Source of the DNA: Treponema primitia ZAS-1
GTDB taxonomy: Bacteria > Spirochaetota > Spirochaetia > Treponematales > Breznakiellaceae
Length of the DNA stretch: 6,413 bases
NCBI RefSeq assembly: GCF_000297095.1
Contig: NZ_AEEA01000047.1
Coordinates: 1-6,413 of the forward strand
Direction of reading: 5' to 3'
In this document: one piece after another, positions 1 through 6,384 of the stretch
How the letters are laid out: the number at the start of each line of letters is the position of its first letter
Numbering within the stretch: the first letter of the stretch is position 1
Position numbers and translations under genes: made by a program
The notes under the pieces: model-generated
Seen by the model: only the letters and a program-made list of their open reading frames with translations
What the model was told of the DNA's origin: nothing
Databases searched by the model: none

Positions 1-1
1 C

Positions 2-151
2 TGGACTGCCGCAGAAGCGGCCTTTGAGGGGGTATTAAACCTGGACCCCAGTGACGGACCGGCCCAATTGTTCCTGGAACGGGCGCGGGCCTTCCGGCAA
101 AAACCGCCTGCAGCGGACTGGGACGGGGTGTTTAATTTAAGCGAGAAGTAG
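2..151 (+). CDS. C-terminal end of a probable class III adenylate/guanylate cyclase-type protein (5' truncated)
   Basis: Only the last 49 codons are present; the gene begins outside the window and ends at TAG 149-151. The readable tail runs from WTAAEAAFEGVLNLDPSDGP to DWDGVFNLSEK. The pattern of a TPR-like helix with VLNLDPSDGPA, then an LERARAFRQ helix, a PP pair and a closing DWDGVF is what I recall from the C-termini of spirochaetal and other bacterial class III nucleotide cyclases (often CHASE2-TM-cyclase proteins), where it follows the catalytic domain. No catalytic residues lie in this piece, so the cyclase call rests on tail resemblance only. It sits 12 bases upstream of the first hybrid kinase on the same strand, so co-transcription is plausible. 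A TPR-tailed protein of another kind is the main alternative. Confidence 0.68.
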   Translation, partial: WTAAEAAFEGVLNLDPSDGPAQLFLERARAFRQKPPAADWDGVFNLSEK

Positions 152-160
152 GGCCCTACT
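147..160. repeat. Perfect 14-bp palindrome over the cyclase stop codon
   Basis: AGTAGGGCCCTACT equals its own reverse complement. It covers the TAG stop (149-151), most of the 12-base gap, and the AGGG (150-153) that is the only Shine-Dalgarno-like element for a GTG start at 164. As RNA it could form only a weak five-pair stem with a GGCC loop. As DNA it could be a small dyad operator. Function is unknown and chance is possible. Confidence 0.4.
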
Positions 161-163
161 CCC

Positions 164-250
164 GTGACAAGCGGTAAAGAAGCAATAGAACTTATAAAGA
201 AAAACCGTTATAATATGGTATTTATGGACCACACGATGCCCAAAATGGAC
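164..250 (+). repeat. Receiver-domain relic fused in frame to the 5' end of the first kinase
   Basis: These 87 bases align without gaps to 5426-5512 inside the receiver of the second kinase, with 74 of 87 identical by my count. Similarity stops sharply at both edges: nothing aligns before base 164 or after the GAC at 248-250. The reading frame is preserved, giving a TSGKEAIELIKKNRYNMVFM-type peptide that includes the receiver's phospho-acceptor Asp (residue 22) and the MP turn, but lacks the N-terminal acidic pocket and the C-terminal Thr/Lys. It therefore cannot fold as a receiver. Seven codons differ silently and five change the residue (N to K, D to N, L to F, M to T, E to K). It is closer to the second kinase's receiver than to the first kinase's own (GEEAVKLVTEKDYDLILMDH). 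It is best read as a remnant of a third paralogue or a recombination scar. Confidence 0.85.
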
Positions 251-2791
251 CCCAAAAAAATTTCACTAACCCTGCGTTTTACGCTTTTTTTTATCATCTT
301 TGTGCTTGCCGTAGCCGCGATCATTATTACCGCCTCCGTCCAGCAGATGAAGGACGCCGCAAAAATGACCAGCGCCCGGCTGGGGTTTCCCATTGTAAAG
401 CGGGCCGCCGCGCAGATTGACGGCGACGCCTTCGAAAGGCTCTGTAAAACCCTGGACGCCCGGGACCCTTTCTACGAGGAGACCCGGCTTAAACTTTTGG
501 CGATTAGAGAAGAAACCCAATGTCTCTACCTCTACACCATGGCGCCGAAACGGATGGACGGGGAACGAGGCCGGGGAAAGGGAAAGATATATCAATTCAT
601 TGTTGACGGCGGAAATCCGGAGGAGGAAGGGTTTTCCCCCCTTGGCGCCGAAGAAGATACCAGCTCCTATGATATCGCCTTTCAGTTGACCTGGGATACA
701 AAATTGCCCCAGTTCGGAACCCTGGAGATACAGAGCCAGTGGGGCTACACGGTAGGGACCTATATGCCTATCTTAAATTCCGCCGGGGATGTTGTCGGTA
801 TTATCGGATGCGATTTTGAAGCGGAATCGATTTTTAAGTCCATTCTGGCCCGGATCAAACAACAGGCTGCCCTTTCTGCGGTCTTAATCCTTCTTGGTTT
901 TTTTATCTATCTATTTTTGCTTAAGGGGGTAACGGCTTATAACCGGAATCTTCTGGAGTTGAGCAGGAAAGCGGAGGCCGCTTCGGAATCGAAAAGTGCA
1001 TTTCTTGCCAAAACAAGCCATGAGATCCGTACCCCCATGAATGCGATCATCGGCATGGCGGATATTTTACTGCGCCGGGAACTGCCCCGGGAAAGCCATG
1101 ACGATGTGGAAAGTATTAAAAAGGCGGGGATGAATCTACTCTCCATCATTAATGATATTCTTGATTTTTCAAAAATAGAATCGGGTAAGCTTGATATTGT
1201 AAGCAACGATTATACACCGGCCTCGATGATCAATGATTGTATCAACATTATCCGCCCCCGCCTTAAAGACTCCCCTGCTTTATTCACGGCCCAGGTTGAC
1301 AGCATTCTGCCCCAAACACTTTCAGGCGACGCCACCCGTATCAGGCAGGTGCTTTTGAATCTTCTTTCCAATGCGGTTAAATACACCAAGGAAGGAACCA
1401 TCACTTTGACGGTTACCGCCCCGCCCCTTCCTGACACTGCGGACTCAGTTTTATTAACCATGATGGTTGCCGACACCGGCCAGGGCATACAGATCGAAGA
1501 TATGGATAAGCTGTTCGGAGATTTCCAGCAGGTAGACCTTAAGCGGAACCAGGGTATTGAGGGAACCGGCCTGGGGCTTGCCATAAGCCGCAGCCTCTGC
1601 CGCCTCATGGGCGGGGATATTACGGTCAGCTCGGTTTACGGTAAAGGCAGTGTTTTTACCGCCGCCATACCCCAGAAGCTTGTGGATGCCGCGCCCATGG
1701 CGGAGATAGACCAGCCGGGGAAAAGCCTTGTCCGCTTTACGGCGCCAACCGCAAAAATCCTCATCGTGGATGATATTGTTACCAATTTAAATGTAGCCCA
1801 AGGTTTGCTTGCCCCGTATCAAATGGATATCACCACCTGTACCAGCGGGGAAGAGGCGGTCAAGCTGGTTACAGAAAAAGACTACGATCTGATACTCATG
1901 GATCACATGATGCCCGGTATAGACGGCATAGAAGCCACTGCATTAATCCGGGCCTGGGAAGGCAAACAGCACCTGCCGGAGGGATCGAAGCATATCCCAA
2001 TCATAGCTTTGACCGCCAACGCAATTTCCGGCATGAAGGAAATGTTTCTGGAGAAGGGCCTTGACGATTATCTTTCCAAGCCCATCGAAATTTCCAAACT
2101 TGACTGGATAATGGCCAAATGGATACCTACGGAAAAACGGATAAGCGTCGAAACAGAAGCTGTTCCAATGGAACCATGCGCTGAAACGGCGCCGGATGTC
2201 CCGGACATAAAAATAGACGGGGTGGACACCGCAAAGGGTATAGCCATGACCGGCGGGACCGAAGCCGCCTACCGGAAGGTATTAAGCGCCTTTTATCAGG
2301 ACGTTTTGGACAGGCTGCCCCTTTTTGCCGTCATTCCTGATCTGTCCTCCCTTTCCCTTTTTACCACCAATGTTCACGCCCTCAAGAGCGCCGCCGCCAC
2401 CATCGGGGCCGCCACCGTATCCGCGGAAGCTGCGGAACTGGAGGCTGCGGGAAAGTCGGAGGACCTGGCGCGTATTATAATGGGCTTATCGGGATTTTAC
2501 CGGGACCTCCAAAATCTGGCGGATGGTATAGGCCGGGTCTTGAATGATGATACCCTACAAAATCGGGACGACCCCGTGGGAACGGTTGCCGAATATCTTC
2601 CCCGGTTTACGGAGCTCAAGACAGCGCTGGAACAGGAAAATATCGGGACCGTGCACCGCCTCCTTGCGGAATTGGAAGCGGCGCCGCTTGATGGGAAAAC
2701 CAGAGAGACACTGGCCGCTGTTTCCAACGCAGTTTTAATGAGCGAATTTCAGGAAGCAATTGAAAAGCTGATTGTAATCTGCCGGACATAA
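164..2791 (+). CDS. Hybrid sensor histidine kinase: Cache-like sensor, HisKA, HATPase, REC, HPt
   Basis: Membrane-bound hybrid kinase of 875 residues if begun at GTG 164. Residues 1-29 are a receiver-domain fragment that does not belong to the family architecture (see the repeat at 164-250). TM1 is about 38-59. Residues 60-236 form an extracytoplasmic domain ending in MPILNSAGDVVGIIGCDFEA, typical of PDC/Cache ligand-binding folds. TM2 is about 237-259. HisKA carries the phospho-accepting His286 in SHEIRTPMN; HATPase has the N box at Asn403, DTGQGI (437-442), LFGDF (450-454) and GTGLGL (467-472). The receiver has Asp536/Asp537, phospho-acceptor Asp580, Thr617 and Lys639. The HPt histidine is His738 in VHALKSAAATIGA. 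A conserved helical module occupies about 807-875. All residues needed for a His-Asp-His relay are present; the last phosphate acceptor is not encoded here. The start is uncertain: GTG 164 has AGGG overlapping the upstream stop, but the family-like N-terminus begins at about 245 (MDPKKISLTLRF), and ATG 236 has GGA seven bases upstream. The ligand is unknown. Confidence 0.93.
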   Translation: MTSGKEAIELIKKNRYNMVFMDHTMPKMDPKKISLTLRFTLFFIIFVLAVAAIIITASVQQMKDAAKMTSARLGFPIVKRAAAQIDGDAFERLCKTLDARDPFYEETRLKLLAIREETQCLYLYTMAPKRMDGERGRGKGKIYQFIVDGGNPEEEGFSPLGAEEDTSSYDIAFQLTWDTKLPQFGTLEIQSQWGYTVGTYMPILNSAGDVVGIIGCDFEAESIFKSILARIKQQAALSAVLILLGFFIYLFLLKGVTAYNRNLLELSRKAEAASESKSAFLAKTSHEIRTPMNAIIGMADILLRRELPRESHDDVESIKKAGMNLLSIINDILDFSKIESGKLDIVSNDYTPASMINDCINIIRPRLKDSPALFTAQVDSILPQTLSGDATRIRQVLLNLLSNAVKYTKEGTITLTVTAPPLPDTADSVLLTMMVADTGQGIQIEDMDKLFGDFQQVDLKRNQGIEGTGLGLAISRSLCRLMGGDITVSSVYGKGSVFTAAIPQKLVDAAPMAEIDQPGKSLVRFTAPTAKILIVDDIVTNLNVAQGLLAPYQMDITTCTSGEEAVKLVTEKDYDLILMDHMMPGIDGIEATALIRAWEGKQHLPEGSKHIPIIALTANAISGMKEMFLEKGLDDYLSKPIEISKLDWIMAKWIPTEKRISVETEAVPMEPCAETAPDVPDIKIDGVDTAKGIAMTGGTEAAYRKVLSAFYQDVLDRLPLFAVIPDLSSLSLFTTNVHALKSAAATIGAATVSAEAAELEAAGKSEDLARIIMGLSGFYRDLQNLADGIGRVLNDDTLQNRDDPVGTVAEYLPRFTELKTALEQENIGTVHRLLAELEAAPLDGKTRETLAAVSNAVLMSEFQEAIEKLIVICRT
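209..214 (+). promoter_or_regulatory. Possible -10 box (TATAAT) inside the receiver relic
   Basis: A perfect TATAAT lies 21 bases ahead of ATG 236. The aligned bases in the second kinase read TATGAT, so the hexamer depends on the GAT-to-AAT difference. The best -35 position at 17-base spacing (186-191, TAGAAC) matches TTGACA at only three of six bases, and no extended -10 TG is present. If active, it would start transcripts near 220 and favour translation from ATG 224, 236 or 245. This is tentative. Confidence 0.22.
1544..1621 (+). repeat. High-identity paralogous tract, HATPase G2 region, copy 1 (partner 4775-4852)
   Basis: These 78 bases, encoding the RNQGIEGTGLGLAISR segment and the following LCRLMGGDI, match 4775-4852 at 73 positions by my count. 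Other stretches of equal protein conservation are much more diverged at silent sites: the 23 identical residues at 1133-1201 versus 4373-4441 differ at 13 of 69 bases. The patch therefore stands out within the larger paralogous block (about 992-2791 versus 4232-6358). Confidence 0.7.
2378..2406 (+). repeat. Identical 29-bp tract in the HPt domain, copy 1 (partner 5936-5964)
   Basis: The tract begins directly after the codon of the phospho-accepting HPt histidine (CAC 2375-2377) and encodes ALKSAAATI plus the first bases of the next codon. It is base-for-base identical to 5936-5964, although the neighbouring codons, including the His codon itself (CAC versus CAT 5933-5935), differ. Confidence 0.75.
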
Positions 2792-2803
2792 GGAAAAAAA
2801 CAA
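2790..2803 (+). promoter_or_regulatory. Ribosome binding site and spacer deciding the TTG start of the second kinase
   Basis: AAGGA at 2790-2794 overlaps the TAA stop of the first kinase (2789-2791) and is followed by nine A-rich bases before TTG at 2804. This start gives a basic n-region (NRSNTK) followed by a hydrophobic signal-peptide core. The next in-frame ATG, at 2846, falls inside that core and has no Shine-Dalgarno. The overlap of stop and ribosome site suggests translational coupling between the two kinases. Confidence 0.75.
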
Positions 2804-5800
2804 TTGAACAGATCGAATACAAAACAGGTATTTTTATGCACAGTAATGCTTTTGGCGGCCTTATCGGTTTTAAATGCCGAGCCCCGGGGGGCGGGCCCAC
2901 TGTATATAGACTTAAAAACCTACCCCCTCTATGTAAAATCAGGTTTTTCCTCCGCCGATCTTTTGAGCAGACCCGATGTTTCTTCCGGAACATGGCGGGT
3001 AGTGGAAGCTGCCGCCGGCCCGGTGATGATACGGGATTTGGGGCTTCCGGATCTTCCCCGCCGTGTTTTCCTTTCTCCCTTTGGGGTTAAGGAAAGAGAA
3101 TTTACCGTTCTTGTTCCCTTTAAGCCGGACGACAAAATCCTGACTGCCCTTGAGTCGAATACTATATCGGCGCCGGGTTTGTTTTTGGCCAGTATAGGCG
3201 ATAACTGGGAGATTTACCTTAACGGTCACCTGGTAAAATCAGAAATGCATCTGAACCCTGCGGGCAATATTATTTTGCACCGCAGTATGCGGTGGGTTTT
3301 CTTTCCCCTGGATAAGGCCCTTTTAGTCCCGGGAGAAAATATTTTGGGCTTTAGAATTGTAGGAGACCCAACCTATAAATCCGTGGGGTTCTCCTATTCT
3401 TCCCCGTACTATATTGATGAGTATACCCGCATCGCCGATCGGTTTAGCGAATCCCTGACCCTTGCCCTGATTGGGGTGTATTTTTTCATGGGGCTCTATC
3501 ATTTATTTATGTTTCTTATCCACAAAAAAGAATATTATAATCTGTCCTATGGCCTTTTTTCAGTGGTATTGGGTGTTTATTTCTCAATGCGTACCCATTT
3601 TATTTACCGCATTATTTCTAATACGGCTATTATATGGCGGGTAGAATATTTCTGCGTGTTCCTGGCGCTGCCCATTGCGGCTTTTTTCCTGGAAAGTCTT
3701 TGCCTGAAAAAAAAACTTATCGCCACCCGGATTTACGGCGTCATTTCCGCCCTGCTTGCGGTGCTCCAACTGCTGTTTTCCCAGGCATTTATGGACGATA
3801 TTCTAAGGATATGGCAGGCAGTGGTCATACCGGCGGGTATACTTCTTATGGGTTTCTATTTTTGGTATTCCTTTGTAATTGCATACCGGGAGATAAAAGG
3901 GCAGTATACTGCCTCAGGGGGGATATCCTTTCCCAGGGCGGCGGCTAAAGTTTTTACCGACACCCCTATCGGCAGCTTGATAATAGGGGGCATGATAGGT
4001 ATCGGCGCCGGCGTTTTTGATTTAATCGATTCTGCCTTTCTGCATTATGGGATTACCTTGACCCGTTACGGTTTTTTTGTGTTTACCACCGGTGCGGCAT
4101 TGATCATGGCCCGCCGATTCGCCTCCTTGTACAATCAGCTAAACCTTACCAATAGGGATCTGGAACAGACAACCCAAACCCTGGAAAAACAGATAAAAGC
4201 TTTGACAGAAGCTGAACGGGCAACCCAGGCAAAAAGCGCCTTCCTCGCCAATACCAGCCACGAGATCCGCACCCCCATGAACGCTATCCTGGGGATGGCG
4301 GAACTGATACTGCGGAAAGATATTCCCCAGGATGTATACGAAGAAGCCCGGAGTATCAAACAGGCGGGATCAAACCTGCTTTCCATCATCAACGATATTC
4401 TGGACTTTTCTAAAATTGAATCGGGCAAGCTGGACATTGTGGAGGCCGACTATCAGTTGGGCTCGGTGATTAACGATGTGATCAGCATCATCCGTATCCG
4501 ACTGAGCGAAAAACCCATACTGTTCACCGTGGATATTGACAGCAAACTGCCCGACCGCCTGGCAGGCGACGAAGTACGGGTGCGGCAGGTGTTGATGAAC
4601 CTCCTCTCCAATGCGGTCAAGTATACCCAGAAGGGCCATATCATCCTTGCAGTCACCGGTGAGCAGCGGGAAGATCAGATCGTCCTGTCTATTTCGGTTA
4701 CCGACACCGGCATCGGTATTAAACAGGAAGATATGGGCAAACTGTTCGGAGAGTTCCAGCAATTTGATACCCACCGGAACCAGGGCATTGAGGGAACCGG
4801 CCTTGGGCTTGCCATAAGCCGTAACCTCTGCCGCCTCATGGGCGGAGATATTGTGGTGGACAGCGCATACGGAAAGGGCAGCGTCTTTACCGCAACCATA
4901 CTCCAACTGGTGCGGAGCAGCGAATCCCTGGCGGTGGTTGAGAACCCTGAGACAAAAGCGGCGCTGCTCTATGAAAGCCGGAGGGAATACGCCGATTCGA
5001 TTGTCTATTCGATAAAGAATCTGGGACTCCCTGTAACAGCCGCCGGGGATATGGAGCAGCTTAGCCGGGAACTGAGGGCTTGTTCACTCCCCGGGAAGAA
5101 AGGGTATGCCTTTGCATTTGTATGCGCCGAGGCAGTAGAGACGGCGCAATCCATTATACAGGAATTATCCCTGCCCACAAAACTGGTACTCCTGGCAGCG
5201 CTCCAGGAAATATCCTCCTTCAAAAATATTCCCATTATCAGCATGCCCGCCTATGCCCTATCCATTGCCAATGTGATTAACGAAAAAACAGATACTCCCT
5301 ATCATAAGGAAACCGTTGTACGCTTCATCGCCCCTGAGGCCCGGCTCCTCATCGTTGATGATATTGTTACTAACCTGAATGTAGCCAAGGGCCTCCTGAG
5401 TTTATATCAGACCGATATCACCACTGTAACAAGCGGAAAGGAAGCAATAGAACTGATAAAGAATAACCGCTATGATATGGTGCTGATGGACCATATGATG
5501 CCCGAAATGGACGGCATTGAAACGACTGCGGCAATCCGGGCTCTGGAAGGCGATTATTTTAAAAACCTTCCTATCATCGTCCTTACCGCAAATGCGGTAA
5601 CCGGGATGAGGGAGATGTTTCTGCAAAAGGGCTTTAATGACTACTTCTCCAAGCCTATTGAGATATCCAAACTTGACGGGATGATGGCTAAATGGATACC
5701 CCCTGAAAAGCAGATAAAACCAAAGCCCGGAACCGATTCTGAACGAATCATGGAAACGACGGGTATAAAAATTGACGGGGTGGATACCGCCAGAGGCCTG

Positions 5801-6358
5801 GCCATGACCGGCGGGACTGAGGCGGGGTACCGAAAGGTGCTGGCCTCCTTCCGTAATGATGCCCTGGAACGGCTGCCCTTACTGGAACGTGTTCCCAATG
5901 AGCAGGAAATTTCCCTTTTTACCACCAGTGTACATGCCCTCAAGAGCGCCGCCGCCACCATCGGCGCCGCCGGAGTATCAGAGGAAGCCGCAGAACTGGA
6001 GGCGGCAGGAAAGGCGGGGGATCTGACCCGTATCGAAGAAGGGCTTCCCCCGTTCTACTGGAATCTAAAAGACCTGTCGGAACAGATAGGGCAGGTTCTG
6101 AACAAGGAAGAGTCCGCCGGGGCTGGTTCTATTGGACTTGGGTCTGAAGAAAGCAAGCGCTATCTGCCCTTGTTTGAAGAACTCGCCGAAGCCCTGAAAC
6201 AGGAAGAGATTGGAACCATCCACCGCCTCCTTGTGGAACTGGAGGCGGCGCCATTTGACGGGAAAACACGGGAAGCCCTGGCGGCGGTTTCCAACGCAGT
6301 GTTAATGAGCGAGTTTCAAGAAGCAATCGAAAAGTTAGCGGCAATGCGCCAAACATAA
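2804..6358 (+). CDS. Hybrid sensor histidine kinase with 7TM-DISM sensor, pseudo-receiver, REC and HPt
   Basis: Protein of 1184 residues from a TTG start. A signal peptide (about 1-25, ending LNA) is followed by a periplasmic region (about 30-205) with GDNWEIYLNGHLV and a VPGENILGFRI strand, resembling jelly-roll sugar-binding folds of 7TM-DISM extracellular domains and family 2 glycoside hydrolases. Seven hydrophobic helices follow at about 217-239, 245-262, 282-299, 310-326, 337-361, 389-412 and 422-439, matching the 7TM-DISM bundle, then a likely coiled coil at about 440-475. HisKA has His486; HATPase has the N box at Asn603, DTGIGI (634-639), LFGEF (647-651) and GTGLGL (664-669). Residues about 716-828 look like a receiver that has lost its acidic residues. 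The active receiver has Asp852/Asp853, Asp896, Thr928 and Lys950. The HPt histidine is His1044, and the conserved tail module is about 1117-1184. Linked and probably coupled to the upstream kinase. A carbohydrate or similar extracellular ligand is inferred from fold only; the partner regulator is not in the window. Confidence 0.95.
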   Translation: MNRSNTKQVFLCTVMLLAALSVLNAEPRGAGPLYIDLKTYPLYVKSGFSSADLLSRPDVSSGTWRVVEAAAGPVMIRDLGLPDLPRRVFLSPFGVKEREFTVLVPFKPDDKILTALESNTISAPGLFLASIGDNWEIYLNGHLVKSEMHLNPAGNIILHRSMRWVFFPLDKALLVPGENILGFRIVGDPTYKSVGFSYSSPYYIDEYTRIADRFSESLTLALIGVYFFMGLYHLFMFLIHKKEYYNLSYGLFSVVLGVYFSMRTHFIYRIISNTAIIWRVEYFCVFLALPIAAFFLESLCLKKKLIATRIYGVISALLAVLQLLFSQAFMDDILRIWQAVVIPAGILLMGFYFWYSFVIAYREIKGQYTASGGISFPRAAAKVFTDTPIGSLIIGGMIGIGAGVFDLIDSAFLHYGITLTRYGFFVFTTGAALIMARRFASLYNQLNLTNRDLEQTTQTLEKQIKALTEAERATQAKSAFLANTSHEIRTPMNAILGMAELILRKDIPQDVYEEARSIKQAGSNLLSIINDILDFSKIESGKLDIVEADYQLGSVINDVISIIRIRLSEKPILFTVDIDSKLPDRLAGDEVRVRQVLMNLLSNAVKYTQKGHIILAVTGEQREDQIVLSISVTDTGIGIKQEDMGKLFGEFQQFDTHRNQGIEGTGLGLAISRNLCRLMGGDIVVDSAYGKGSVFTATILQLVRSSESLAVVENPETKAALLYESRREYADSIVYSIKNLGLPVTAAGDMEQLSRELRACSLPGKKGYAFAFVCAEAVETAQSIIQELSLPTKLVLLAALQEISSFKNIPIISMPAYALSIANVINEKTDTPYHKETVVRFIAPEARLLIVDDIVTNLNVAKGLLSLYQTDITTVTSGKEAIELIKNNRYDMVLMDHMMPEMDGIETTAAIRALEGDYFKNLPIIVLTANAVTGMREMFLQKGFNDYFSKPIEISKLDGMMAKWIPPEKQIKPKPGTDSERIMETTGIKIDGVDTARGLAMTGGTEAGYRKVLASFRNDALERLPLLERVPNEQEISLFTTSVHALKSAAATIGAAGVSEEAAELEAAGKAGDLTRIEEGLPPFYWNLKDLSEQIGQVLNKEESAGAGSIGLGSEESKRYLPLFEELAEALKQEEIGTIHRLLVELEAAPFDGKTREALAAVSNAVLMSEFQEAIEKLAAMRQT
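4775..4852 (+). repeat. High-identity paralogous tract, HATPase G2 region, copy 2 (partner 1544-1621)
   Basis: Second copy of the near-identical ATP-lid/G2 segment in the downstream kinase. The differences from copy 1 are five single bases, which change one residue (Ser476 to Asn673). Confidence 0.7.
5426..5512 (+). repeat. Intact receiver segment matching the 5' relic at 164-250
   Basis: This part of the second kinase's receiver (residues 875-903, including phospho-acceptor Asp896) is the closest match in the window to the relic at the start of the first kinase. Here the segment continues on both sides into a complete receiver domain, so this is the functional form of the sequence. Confidence 0.85.
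5936..5964 (+). repeat. Identical 29-bp tract in the HPt domain, copy 2 (partner 2378-2406)
   Basis: Downstream copy of the identical HPt segment in the second kinase, immediately after His1044. Confidence 0.75.
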
Positions 6359-6375
6359 AAAAGGACAGCCGGGAC

Positions 6376-6384
6376 TTATCCACA
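6376..6384 (+). other. Perfect DnaA-box-like 9-mer TTATCCACA
   Basis: TTATCCACA matches the strong E. coli R1-type DnaA box exactly and lies 18 bases after the stop of the second kinase, outside any called gene. It is a single site with no cluster of related boxes and no AT-rich unwinding region in view, so an origin is not supported. It may be chance or an isolated DnaA-binding or titration site. Confidence 0.3.

Noticed and set aside
164..250. Functional N-terminal receiver domain on the first kinase
   Set aside because: Only about 29 of the roughly 115 residues of a receiver are present. The acidic pocket, conserved Thr and Lys are missing, and the preceding stop at 149-151 plus loss of similarity before 164 rule out a longer domain.
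1210..1608. Reverse-strand open frame opposite the first kinase, similar to one opposite the second
   Set aside because: The resemblance between the two antisense frames is only the complement of the paralogous HATPase coding sequence, not an independent conserved gene.
4370..4906. 178-residue reverse-strand open frame opposite the second kinase
   Set aside because: It lies antisense to the HisKA/HATPase core, whose forward frame has clear catalytic motifs. The reverse translation shows no recognisable domain and mirrors codon bias of the real gene.
6359..6375. Rho-independent terminator after the second kinase
   Set aside because: No GC-rich inverted repeat followed by a T run is present; the A run at 6357-6362 lies on the coding strand without a stem.
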